Assembly (NCBI GenBank): GCA_910579055.1
Contig: CAJTSU010000106.1
Coordinates: 1 to 12,446 of the forward strand
Length of the DNA: 12,446 nt
Direction of reading: 5' to 3'
Source of the DNA: an uncultured Mailhella sp.
Lineage (GTDB): Bacteria > Desulfobacterota > Desulfovibrionia > Desulfovibrionales > Desulfovibrionaceae
Shown piece by piece: positions 1 to 7,651 of this stretch (positions are counted from its first letter, which is position 1; each line of letters opens with the position of its first letter). Both the position numbers and the translations under genes were made by a program. Under the pieces are notes generated by a model. It ran no database searches and was not told where the DNA came from. It saw nothing but the letters and a program-made list of their open reading frames with translations.

Positions 1-217
1 GCCGGAAGGAAAAGCCCATGAAACGGGCATCCACGGAGGCCAGCTCAAAACCGTCAGTATCCAGCGGATCGCCAAGGTCCACCCAGCCCAAGCGCCTGCC
101 GTCCGCGTCGATTTCGGCAGTGAAGGCGTGTTGCCGCAAGGCGTCCAGGCCAAGCGAGGCAGCGGAATCGGCCTTGCAGATTGTCAGAGCTGTGCTTGAA
201 GACAGGAAACCGGACAT
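1..217 (-). CDS. RdgC-like recombination-associated protein, N-terminal part (runs off window edge)
   Basis: Only the first 72 codons are inside the window. The start is the ATG at 217, preceded by a good ribosome binding site (AAGGAG, 7 nt upstream). The N-terminus reads MSGFLSSSTALT and continues with HAFTAEID, GRRLGWVDLGDPLD and RFMGFSFR. This spacing of a short FxSSS start, an HAF/EID stretch, a GWV segment and a GFSFR strand resembles the RdgC-like proteins carried by phages and conjugative elements of Desulfovibrio-type bacteria. RdgC is known as a ring-shaped DNA-binding protein that affects RecA-dependent recombination. Here it follows a mobile-element helicase remnant on the same strand, so a recombination role within an element is likely. 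The family call is from recall of pattern, and the C-terminal part needed to confirm it is missing. Confidence 0.55.
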   Translation of the reverse strand, partial: MSGFLSSSTALTICKADSAASLGLDALRQHAFTAEIDADGRRLGWVDLGDPLDTDGFELASVDARFMGFSFR

Positions 218-270
218 ATGAACTCCTTGTTGTATTGGTTGAATTGACAAATGTCTTTGTTCGCCGTTGC

Positions 271-292
271 CCCGCCTGGTATGACCGGCGGG
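271..292 (-). repeat. Intergenic hairpin between helicase remnant and rdgC-like gene
   Basis: CCCGCC (271-276) pairs with GGCGGG (287-292). The stem extends inward by GGT/ACC after one bulged base, leaving a 3-nt loop. No T-run follows on the minus strand, so this is more likely a transcript-processing or attenuation stem than a full intrinsic terminator. Confidence 0.45.
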
Positions 293-298
293 AGATTC

Positions 299-1912
299 TT
301 ACCGCATTCGCGGCCGAGAGGAAAACACCATGCCGCGCACATGCGTTTCTTCCGGCATGGGAGCAGCCGGGCGTTCCGCAGGTGTTTGATAAGCGCCGAC
401 AAACTCCAGCGCCTCGTCCAGCGTGCCGAATTGAGCGTTGACCGTGCGTGATCCGTCAATCATGTTGTACTTTTCATACTGAACATGCAGACCTGTCTGA
501 TTGTCGGCGGTTTGAAAAATCCGCATCTGGAAGATGCCGCCATCGCCCGCATCCATTGTTTTGGAATGTTCATTCTTGCCGTAAAAATCACTGCCGGTAG
601 GATGGAAACCGGCGTCGGCAAGCCGGTCACGGAAGGTTTCGCCATTCAGCGTCGATACCGGCGCGGCAGCTTCGGCAGGCGGCGTTTCCTTGAGTCCGCG
701 CCGCGCGGCGTCCTGGCGGGCGATGCCCAGGGCTTCTTCCGCCGACTCGAATTTTTTGAGATAGACGCCACGCGGGACGCTGGATGAGCTGTGCCATTGG
801 CCGTCTTCATACATCCCCTGTCCGAGTGAACCGACGTGCTCGCTGAAATAGGTGCGGTGCAGAATATACCCGTTTTTCAATGTTTGGCCGTTGTGCTGAT
901 TGGTGACGAGGTATTCCGTTCGGCCTTCGCCTTCGCCATATTTCAGCTTGTAATACTGTTTCTCCGGCTGTTTGGCGGGAGATTCGGCAGCAGCACTGTC
1001 CTCCTGTGGCTGTGGAGCTTCCGCTGTCGTCTGTCCATCGGCAAGAGAGGTTTTCGGCGTCCAGGTGGAGACATAGTTGGCGTCGTCCTGCATCCGCTGC
1101 AATTCGCGCATGACAGCGGAATGGTTTTCCCGTGTCAGGTTCAATTCCTCCTGCTGGGGAAACTCCTTGCCGAGAGCCGCCTTGACGGTTTCCATTTCGG
1201 CGATCTCCTGCCGGACATTCTCACGCTGCCTGGCGACGGCCTCATCCAGACCCTTGCCGAGAAAGTTGTCCACGCGCTGAAACAGACCGGACAGACTGAG
1301 CTTGTCGTCAAAGCTGTACCGCAGATTGTCGGGCTGGAATTGCCGATCGCCCGCGCCCTGGAGAAGGATGCGGAAGCCGTCTTGAGAGGCAAGCCCCATG
1401 CTTCTGACAATGGTCATTTTGAAGCCGCGATACGTCCCAAAGAGAACCTTCGCGCTGGAATTTCTGGTGACTTCCTTGATGCCGCCTACCAGAATATCCC
1501 GCATCTTCTCGCCGTCCTTGTCTCCCAACACTTTTCCCTCATGCGCCAGCTCCACCAGAATTTTCTCTTTGCCCTTTTCCGTCATTGTGCGCGTGTTGGC
1601 GTCCCGGAGCCGGATACTTTCGGCATAGTCCGCTTCCACCTTGGCAAGCCGCGATTCAGCGGACGCAAGGTATTTGAGACGATCCCGCATCCTGTGCTGA
1701 CCGCGCTGATGCTGTGAATACAGAGCCTCCAGCTTGCGTAAATCACTTGCCAACTGCACCTGCATGAGGATAAGAGGATTGCCGGAAGCTGCGGCTTTCA
1801 TTTCCGCCGCATTGGCGGCTTCAGAAGACACATCATCTATGACGCGCTGGAGCAAATCACCTTTTCTGAATTGCTCAATGGCTGCCGATTTGTACTCTAT
1901 ACATTGCCACAT
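299..1912 (-). pseudogene. C-terminal remnant of a giant helicase/N6-adenine-methylase-type mobile-element protein
   Basis: A 537-codon open frame ends at TAA (299-301). Its beginning, WQCIEYKSAAIEQFRKGD then AEMKAAASGNPLILMQV, looks like the interior of the very large SNF2-helicase/DNA-methylase proteins of integrative and conjugative elements, in which this segment lies more than a thousand residues from the N-terminus. Next comes a long coiled-coil region (about residues 50-115), a conserved segment around KVLFGTYRGFKMTIVRSMG, a second charged helix (about 225-280), a low-complexity linker rich in A, E, P and Q (about 295-320), and two small C-terminal modules. There is no Shine-Dalgarno sequence before the ATG, an in-frame TAG lies only four codons upstream (1925-1927), and the DNA beyond is AT-rich and non-coding. 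I infer a gene truncated at its 5' side, with no helicase or methylase motifs left. A functional standalone protein is less likely but possible. Confidence 0.6.
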
Positions 1913-1954
1913 CCGGGCTTTTCGCTATCATGTAACATATTGAAATATAAGGAT

Positions 1955-1982
1955 AAAAAATGGGTATTTCTGCTGAATACCC
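1955..1982 (-). terminator. Intrinsic terminator of the pst-pho operon
   Basis: On the minus strand GGGTATT (1982-1976), a 7-nt loop and AATACCC (1968-1962) form a 7-bp stem, followed by A and then six T (1960-1955). It lies about 85 nt after the phoR stop, where an operon terminator is expected. The stem has only three G-C pairs, so its strength is uncertain. Confidence 0.55.
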
Positions 1983-2000
1983 GCAAAAATACCCACAAAA
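1962..2000. repeat. Three GGGTATT boxes, two as 12-bp tandem repeats
   Basis: AATACCCGCAAA (1976-1987) is followed immediately by AATACCCACAAA (1988-1999), 11 of 12 bases identical. A third, inverted copy GGGTATT lies at 1962-1968. Closely spaced GGGTATT-like boxes in AT-rich DNA resemble arm-type binding sites near tyrosine-recombinase attachment sites, and they lie exactly at the border between the pho operon and the truncated mobile-element gene. No integrase gene is visible, so the attachment-site reading is inference. Confidence 0.4.
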
Positions 2001-2066
2001 TAAAAAGATTCAAAAAAATTTTGCTGGACGTGGTTGGATGCTTGTCACACCTATACAGCGAGGAAG

Positions 2067-3731
2067 TTAGGGCAAGTCACTACGGGGAATGTTTACGGAG
2101 AATACGCTACCGCTGCCTGGCGAGCTTTTTACACTTATTTCCGCACCGATACGCTGTGCAGCGTGCTTCACGATGGATAGGCCGAGACCAGTTCCTCCCG
2201 TAGAGCGGGAGTGGCTCTTATCCACACGATAGAATCGCTCAAAGATACGCTCCTGTTCATCCTGCGGAATACCGATGCCGCTGTCAGCTACTGAAATTAC
2301 TAATCGACCGTCACGTTCCAGCAGCATCATGCTGACAGTACCGTTTTCCACATTATATCTGATAGCATTATCACAGAGGTTACTTACGATTTCTTTCAGC
2401 AGAGGACGAACACTGTGCAATCTGACCGATTCCCCATCAACGTGCAGTGCAATACCGCGTGAAGCCGCAGCATCGTGGAAATCCAGTGCAACTTCGGAAA
2501 GAACATCCTTGGCATCAAAAGTCGTGGCAGGAAGATCCATACCTTCCTCAAGACGGGACAAGTGGATGATGTCATCTATGAGTGCCACAAGTCTCAACCC
2601 TTCACGGCGTATATTTCCTGCAAAACGTACCAGGTCTTCCTGAGTGACAAGGCCATGTTCGAGCAGCTCCGCACTACCGATGATGGTCTGGAGTGGCGTT
2701 TTCAGCTCATGGGAAACATGAGCCGAGAATTCACGACGACGACGCTCATTCTCGGCCTGTTCCGTTACATCAAAGGCCAGCAGAACAAAACCTTCCGTGC
2801 GCTTCTCCCGGCTGATGCAGGTAATATCGAGCTGGAACTCTCGCCCGTTACGCATCATCCTGCTCTGGCTGTGACCATGCTCCTGCGCTTCAAGTATCGC
2901 ATCCTGAAGCTTGCGGCTCCGGTCAATAAGCAGGATGTCACGCCCCAAAAAGTCTCCTTCTACACAGAAAAAAGCCTGTGCCGCAGGGTTGATGCTCAAG
3001 ACTGAGCGTGAGGCATCAAGAAGGACAAGCCCTTCTTTCATGGCTTCCGTAATGAGGGAAAACTCTTCGGTACGGCAGGTCAATTCTGCAAGTTGTTGCT
3101 CGATTTGTCTGTGCTGGTGACTGATTCGCTTCAGAAGGGGGGAAAGTTCTTCATAGGTATCATTTTCCATAGGTCTATCGAGATCCAGTCTGTTGAATGG
3201 CTCCACGATGCGCCGCGCCATACTTCGTGCCAGAAAGCCGGAAAAAAACATACCGATGAGAGCTACCAGAATAATGGGTTGTATCAAGCCCAGAGCGAGA
3301 GAAAGTGCTGTCTCCGATGTCACGGACATACGAAGGACACTTCCGTCTTTCAACTGACGGGCAAGATACAAGGTTTCTTCAAGAAGGGTAGCGGACTGGC
3401 GGTAACTCATGCCCGCCCCCGAAGACAGGGCCTGCTTCACCTCTTCGCGGTTCGCATGATTTTCCATGGTGGAAGCATCAGCTTCTGAGTCAAAGACTAC
3501 CGTACCATCGGCGGCTATCCATGTAACGCGAGTATCCTGCAGCTTTAGCGAATCAAGATAGGCATGGCCGTTTTTTTCTACGGCGGAGACCGCAAGGATG
3601 AGCTGATTCCCCAGCTGTGTATGCTGCTCCTCGGTACTGTGTCGGTAAAGAATGCCTGTTATGATGACAAGGCAAGCCAGTAAGGTAACTACTGTCGCGC
3701 TCAGGATAGAGCGGAAGATTCTGTGGATCAT
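2067..3731 (-). CDS. phoR: PhoR-type phosphate sensor histidine kinase
   Basis: A 554-residue membrane kinase that should phosphorylate PhoB when phosphate is scarce. Domains in order: transmembrane helix (about residues 8-28), periplasmic loop (30-143), second transmembrane helix (about 145-168), HAMP-like linker (170-215), PAS domain (about 222-325), HisKA with phosphoacceptor His341 in SAHVSHELKTPLQ, then the ATPase domain with N box (CDNAIRYN, 453-460), G1 box (ADSGIGIP, 482-489) and G2 box (GGTGLGLS, 512-519). The start ATG at 3731 overlaps the phoB stop as ATGA, so translation is coupled; a longer reading frame upstream only reads through phoB. The sizeable extracytoplasmic loop makes it longer than E. 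coli PhoR (about 430 residues), which has almost none, and closer to the larger PhoR type of many other bacteria. The gene name rests on position beside phoB, phoU and pst. Confidence 0.9.
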   Translation of the reverse strand: MIHRIFRSILSATVVTLLACLVIITGILYRHSTEEQHTQLGNQLILAVSAVEKNGHAYLDSLKLQDTRVTWIAADGTVVFDSEADASTMENHANREEVKQALSSGAGMSYRQSATLLEETLYLARQLKDGSVLRMSVTSETALSLALGLIQPIILVALIGMFFSGFLARSMARRIVEPFNRLDLDRPMENDTYEELSPLLKRISHQHRQIEQQLAELTCRTEEFSLITEAMKEGLVLLDASRSVLSINPAAQAFFCVEGDFLGRDILLIDRSRKLQDAILEAQEHGHSQSRMMRNGREFQLDITCISREKRTEGFVLLAFDVTEQAENERRRREFSAHVSHELKTPLQTIIGSAELLEHGLVTQEDLVRFAGNIRREGLRLVALIDDIIHLSRLEEGMDLPATTFDAKDVLSEVALDFHDAAASRGIALHVDGESVRLHSVRPLLKEIVSNLCDNAIRYNVENGTVSMMLLERDGRLVISVADSGIGIPQDEQERIFERFYRVDKSHSRSTGGTGLGLSIVKHAAQRIGAEISVKSSPGSGSVFSVNIPRSDLP

Positions 3732-4396
3732 GCCAATTTCTCCAGTCGATAGCCGACACCGCGTACTGTTTCTATACATTCGCCCCATGAGCCGAGCTTC
3801 TGCCGCAGGGTACGGATGTGCATATCCACGGTACGGGTCTCGCTGTAATAGTCCTGCCCCCAAACCTCGGTCAGCAACTGTTCCCGACTGAACGCCGTTC
3901 CAGGATGGGCAAGGAGGAACTCCAGCAGTTTGAATTCCTTATGGGTGAGGGGCAAACGCTCCCCCGCGAGACACACTTTGTGGCTTCCAGCATCAAGGGT
4001 CAGCCCGGCGAAACCAAGCTCTTGTTTGGAGGGAGCGCATCGCTTGAGGACGGCTTTCACGCGAGCTACCATCTCCATCATACTGAAGGGTTTGACGAGA
4101 TAGTCGTCGGCACCAAAATCGAACCCGTGGAGCCTGTCTGCCTCATTTCCCTTGGCGGTAGCCATGATGACGGGAATGGATCTGTATGCCGGATGGTTGC
4201 GAAGACGGCGCAGAAGCTCCATGCCGTCAAGGCCAGGAAGCATAACGTCAAGCAGGACGAGTTCAGGCTTTTCTTCTTTCAATGCATTCCAGAAGGAAGT
4301 TCCGTCAACAAAAGCCCGTACCTTGAAGCCGGCTGCCCTGAGTATATAAAGCTCTATCTCGCGGATACCCGCGTCATCCTCAACACACCAGATCAT
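3728..4396 (-). CDS. phoB: PhoB-type response regulator (OmpR family)
   Basis: A 222-residue transcription factor. The receiver domain (residues 1-118) has the acidic pair E6/D7, the phosphoacceptor Asp50 in LVLLDVMLPG, Thr80 and Lys102 in DDYLVKPFS. The C-terminal winged-helix DNA-binding domain (about 128-220) includes LTHKEFKLLEFLL, the recognition helix TRTVDMHIRTLRQKLG and the wing ETVRGVGYRL. In its family, the phosphorylated form binds Pho boxes and activates pst and other phosphate genes. The start ATG at 4396 overlaps the phoU stop in ATGA, and the stop overlaps the phoR start in the same way. Being in the same transcript as pstS, it is probably autoregulated through the repeat upstream of pstS. 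Confidence 0.93.
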   Translation of the reverse strand: MIWCVEDDAGIREIELYILRAAGFKVRAFVDGTSFWNALKEEKPELVLLDVMLPGLDGMELLRRLRNHPAYRSIPVIMATAKGNEADRLHGFDFGADDYLVKPFSMMEMVARVKAVLKRCAPSKQELGFAGLTLDAGSHKVCLAGERLPLTHKEFKLLEFLLAHPGTAFSREQLLTEVWGQDYYSETRTVDMHIRTLRQKLGSWGECIETVRGVGYRLEKLA

Positions 4397-5040
4397 GCTC
4401 CAAATCCTTCTGAAGGCCGGACGGAAAGCACCACCCATTTGGCGATATTGGTGGCATGGTCACCGATGCGTTCAAGATACTTGGCAATCATCAAAAGGTC
4501 GAGTGCGTACTCCCCTTCATCGGGAGAATTGGCAATGATTTCGATAAGGTAGTCCTTCACTCGCTCGAAATATTCATCCACAGTATCATCCTGTGCCATA
4601 ACAATGTGAGCAAAATCAACATCTTGCTTTACATAGGCGTCCACACTCCCAGTCACCATACGCATGGCCTCTTCAGCCATGGGGATGAGTGGCATACAGG
4701 GCTTGACGGAACGTCCATCGAGGTGCTGCACTATGCTGGCAATATCTGCCGCCTGATCACCTATGCGTTCAAGGTCGGTTATCATTTTCATGGCGGCGGT
4801 GATCTGTCGTAAGTCACGGGCCACGGGATGCTGCTGGAGCAAAAGACGCAGACAACGATCTTCAATACTGCGTTCCATGCGGTCGATCGCGATTTCCAGA
4901 GTAATGGCTGTAGCGGCATGATCGGGTTCGCCATCACAAAGGGCACGAACAGAACCACCTATAGCTTCCTCGCAGAGTGCCCCCATAGAAACGAGTTCCC
5001 TGTTGAGCTGCTCAAGCTGTTCGTCAAAACGACTTCTCAT
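4393..5040 (-). CDS. phoU: PhoU phosphate signalling protein
   Basis: A 215-residue all-helical protein with the two PhoU repeats. Each carries the metal-binding signature: DLERIGDQAADI in the first and YLERIGDHATNI in the second. PhoU links the phosphate state of the PstSCAB transporter to PhoR and keeps the regulon off when phosphate is plentiful. The start ATG at 5040 overlaps the pstB stop by one base (TAATG) and is preceded by GGGAGG within the end of pstB; the 26-codon upstream extension of the frame lies inside pstB and is rejected. It sits between the transporter genes and the kinase/regulator pair, as in many bacterial pst operons. Confidence 0.95.
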   Translation of the reverse strand: MRSRFDEQLEQLNRELVSMGALCEEAIGGSVRALCDGEPDHAATAITLEIAIDRMERSIEDRCLRLLLQQHPVARDLRQITAAMKMITDLERIGDQAADIASIVQHLDGRSVKPCMPLIPMAEEAMRMVTGSVDAYVKQDVDFAHIVMAQDDTVDEYFERVKDYLIEIIANSPDEGEYALDLLMIAKYLERIGDHATNIAKWVVLSVRPSEGFGA

Positions 5041-5795
5041 TAGCCGAACCTCCCGGTGATATAATCTTCCGTGCGCCTGTCCTGTGGCACGGAGAACAGT
5101 TTTTCGGTTTCGCTGCATTCGATGAGTTCCCCCATCAGAAAAAAAGCCGTGCGATCGGATATGCGGGTAGCCTGTTGCATATTATGTGTAACGATAACGA
5201 TGGTGTAATGCTCCTTCAGGGTGACACAGAGTTCTTCAATCTTCAGTGTGGAAATGGGGTCGAGAGCACTGGTTGGCTCGTCCATAAGCAGGACTTCCGG
5301 CTCAACGGCAAGAGCGCGAGCTATACAAAGCCTCTGCTGCTGGCCACCGGAAAGGCCAAGGGCATTCTTTTTGAGCCTGTCCTTCACTTCATCCCAGATG
5401 GCGGCATCGCGCAGGGATCGTTCGACTATCTCATCAAGGCGGGTTCGAGTGGTAATACCATGAGTGCGCGGCCCATAGGCGATATTATCATAAATACTCA
5501 TCGGGAAGGGATTGGGCTTCTGGAAAACCATGCCCACCTCGCGGCGCAGAGCGTTTACATCTACTTCAGGGGCATAGATGTCCTGCCCCTTGTATTCCAC
5601 GCAGCCAGAAATATGTACCGAAGAGATAAGGTCGTTCATACGGTTCAGTGTTTTCAGAAAGGTAGATTTGCCGCAACCAGAAGGACCGATGAAGGCCGTG
5701 ATACGTTTTTCCGGGATACTGATGTTGATAGAGTTAAGTGCCTGCGAAGAGCCGTACCATAAGCAGAGATCATAGGCGGTAATGATTTCGTTCAT
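5040..5795 (-). CDS. pstB: PstB phosphate ABC transporter ATPase
   Basis: A 251-residue cytoplasmic ATPase that powers phosphate import through PstA/PstC. It has Walker A GPSGCGKST (residues 37-45), the Q-loop glutamine at 92 in VFQKPNPFPMSIYDN, which is a PstB hallmark, the ABC signature LSGGQQQR (148-155), Walker B VLLMDEP (168-174) with the following SALDP, and the switch histidine 204. The start is the ATG at 5795, which overlaps the pstA stop in ATGA and has GGAGG 6 nt upstream. An in-frame TTG four codons earlier lies at the ribosome binding site and is not the start. The length is that of ordinary PstB proteins and no motif is altered. Confidence 0.97.
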   Translation of the reverse strand: MNEIITAYDLCLWYGSSQALNSINISIPEKRITAFIGPSGCGKSTFLKTLNRMNDLISSVHISGCVEYKGQDIYAPEVDVNALRREVGMVFQKPNPFPMSIYDNIAYGPRTHGITTRTRLDEIVERSLRDAAIWDEVKDRLKKNALGLSGGQQQRLCIARALAVEPEVLLMDEPTSALDPISTLKIEELCVTLKEHYTIVIVTHNMQQATRISDRTAFFLMGELIECSETEKLFSVPQDRRTEDYITGRFG

Positions 5796-6658
5796 GTATT
5801 CCTCCAATGCTTGAAGTATCTGCCGATGAGTGATGTGGACAAGTCAATGACAAGAGCCAGGAGTATAAGGATGGCGGCTATGGCAAAGGCCACATCAAAT
5901 TCTCCCTGTTCTTTCGCATAGACGTAAAGCGCAACTGTAAGCGTAGCCCCTGCGCTGTGCAGTCCTTCAAGGAAACCATTGAGAGAGTGGGCGAAACCGG
6001 CGGTGAACAGAAGAGCCGCTGATTCACCGATAATGCGCCCCACGGAAAGAATGCAGCCCGTGAGTATGCCGTCAACACAGCCGGGCAGAACTACCGTACT
6101 TATCACACGCCATTTGCCAGCTCCCAGTCCAAAAGCCCCTTCGCGATAACTCTGGGGCACAGTCTTCAAACTTTCCTGCGTGGTTCGCATCATGGTGGGC
6201 AAGTTCATGATGACAAGCGTGAGTGCACCGGCAAGTAATGAAGTTTTCATGCTCAGGAACTGACAGAAAAAAAGCATTCCCACGAGGCCGTATATAATGG
6301 ATGGGATACCGGACAATGTTTCTGCGGCCAGTTCGATGACAGACACTACTCGCCTGTTTTCAGCGTACTCTGTAAGATAGATGGCAGCACCAACGCCAAG
6401 AGGAATAGTAACTCCCAACGCGGCGACAACAATATACAGTGTATTCAGAATATCTGGCAGAATACCTATGCGTTCCGTAAGATAACTTGGCCTGGTGCTG
6501 AGAAGCTCCCACGAAAGATGAGGAATGCCTTTTCCCAGCACATACACCAGTAGGAAAAGAACGAGGACGGCAGTACTCAGCGTGGCCAGCCCCATGACTA
6601 TCTGCATAAGAGCCATATAGCTGCGCCGCTTGAAAGAAAGCTTTTGGACGAGCATCAC
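5792..6658 (-). CDS. pstA: PstA phosphate ABC transporter permease
   Basis: About 288 residues with six predicted membrane segments, beginning with one near residues 18-45. The cytoplasmic EAA loop that contacts PstB is visible as TVPQSYREGAFGLGAGKW followed by VVLPGCVDGI. Together with PstC it forms the inner-membrane phosphate channel. The start is either GTG at 6658, which overlaps the pstC stop as GTGA, or the ATG immediately after it at 6655; the two differ by one residue. The stop overlaps the pstB start. Nothing is missing compared with normal PstA. Confidence 0.95.
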   Translation of the reverse strand: MMLVQKLSFKRRSYMALMQIVMGLATLSTAVLVLFLLVYVLGKGIPHLSWELLSTRPSYLTERIGILPDILNTLYIVVAALGVTIPLGVGAAIYLTEYAENRRVVSVIELAAETLSGIPSIIYGLVGMLFFCQFLSMKTSLLAGALTLVIMNLPTMMRTTQESLKTVPQSYREGAFGLGAGKWRVISTVVLPGCVDGILTGCILSVGRIIGESAALLFTAGFAHSLNGFLEGLHSAGATLTVALYVYAKEQGEFDVAFAIAAILILLALVIDLSTSLIGRYFKHWRNT

Positions 6659-7521
6659 GCCTCCCTTCCACGCTTGAGGAAAAAGTTGAGAGAAGCATTT
6701 ATCAGCAGAATGAAAAAGAAGAGCACAAGTGCTATGGAGAAAAGAGCTTCACGCTGGAGTCCACTTGAGTAAGACATCTCGCTTGCCACCGCAGAAGTCA
6801 GGAAACGTACACTTTCAAAAAGGGAAGGCATATTGGCTACGTTGCCCGAAACCATCATGACAGCCATAGCCTCACCAATGGCACGGCCTACGCCCAGTAC
6901 GACGGAAGCAGCAATTCCGCTCTTGGCGGCGGGGACGGATACGCGAAAATATGTTTCAACCGATGTGGCTCCAAGGGCGAAAGAAGCATCTTCGTATTCC
7001 TGCGGCACTGCCTGTAATGCCGTCATGGATACTTTGATAATGGAAGGCAGGATCATAACGGCCAGAACAAGAATGGCGGCCAACAGACTCGCGCCATCCG
7101 GCACATTGAAAACAGAGCGTATGCCCGGAACAAGAACGAGCATCCCCACAAGGCCGTAAACGACGGATGGGATCCCCGCAAGGAGGCTGACCGCCGATTC
7201 CATGAAACGGCGCACGCGGACTGGAGCCATTTTCGCCAGCCATACCGCTGTGAAGAAGCCCACGGGTACACCGAGGGCAATGGCACCAGCCGTACCCCAG
7301 ATACTTGTTAGGATAAAAGGGAGGATGCCGAAGCGCGGTTCCGAAGCCGTAGAGGCCCAGGTATCGCCAAAAAGGAAATCGGCCAGCCCTATTTCCCGTA
7401 TGGCAGGAAGACCGGAAAAGACAAGATAGGCAGTGATAAGCAGGACGCATCCCACGGCCACCAGTCCCAGCAGGAGGAAAAAGCCATGTATGAGATATTC
7501 AAAAGTCCTTTGTGTATTCAT
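6655..7521 (-). CDS. pstC: PstC phosphate ABC transporter permease
   Basis: A 288-residue inner-membrane permease. A first membrane helix at about residues 10-36 is followed by a periplasmic stretch (GDTWASTASEPRFGI) typical of PstC, five more helices, and the EAA loop AVPQEYEDASFALGATSV with VPAAKSGI. I place the start at the ATG at 7521 (MNTQRTFEY), because homology and the first helix begin there; the frame stays open further upstream but that part overlaps the end of pstS. No strong ribosome binding site precedes this ATG, unusual for the operon and in keeping with a lower level of the permease than of PstS. Confidence 0.95.
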   Translation of the reverse strand: MNTQRTFEYLIHGFFLLLGLVAVGCVLLITAYLVFSGLPAIREIGLADFLFGDTWASTASEPRFGILPFILTSIWGTAGAIALGVPVGFFTAVWLAKMAPVRVRRFMESAVSLLAGIPSVVYGLVGMLVLVPGIRSVFNVPDGASLLAAILVLAVMILPSIIKVSMTALQAVPQEYEDASFALGATSVETYFRVSVPAAKSGIAASVVLGVGRAIGEAMAVMMVSGNVANMPSLFESVRFLTSAVASEMSYSSGLQREALFSIALVLFFFILLINASLNFFLKRGREA

Positions 7522-7555
7522 ATCAGACGTTCTGCGATGGGAAAAGATTACAGAG

Positions 7556-7584
7556 AAGAGCGACGGAATGATACCGCCGCTCTT
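7556..7584 (-). repeat. Stem-loop in the pstS-pstC intergenic gap
   Basis: An 11-bp stem with one G-T pair: AAGAGCG-G-CGG against CCG-T-CGCTCTT on the minus strand, with a 7-nt loop. It lies in the 130-nt gap after pstS, the only real gap in the operon. No T-run follows directly, so it probably protects the pstS message or reduces expression of pstC downstream rather than ending transcription. Confidence 0.5.
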
Positions 7585-7651
7585 GTCCGGAAGGAGTGCG
7601 GTTCTCTCCAGTGTACCGTTTCTGCTGAACAACGAAGCGGCGTTTTTGTTA

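Noticed and set aside
836..1717. 293-codon open frame on the plus strand
   Set aside because: It lies wholly antisense to the helicase-type remnant, has no ribosome binding site and its product is low-complexity; it is a shadow of the GC-rich minus-strand frame.
1962..2000. CRISPR-like repeats
   Set aside because: The 12-bp units are adjacent without spacers and number only two plus one inverted half, so this is not a CRISPR array.
1913..2066. tRNA gene as an integration target at the junction
   Set aside because: I looked for a cloverleaf, the T-loop motif and a CCA end on both strands and saw none.
3818..4552. 244-codon open frame on the plus strand
   Set aside because: Antisense across phoB and the end of phoU, both of which are clear full-length genes.
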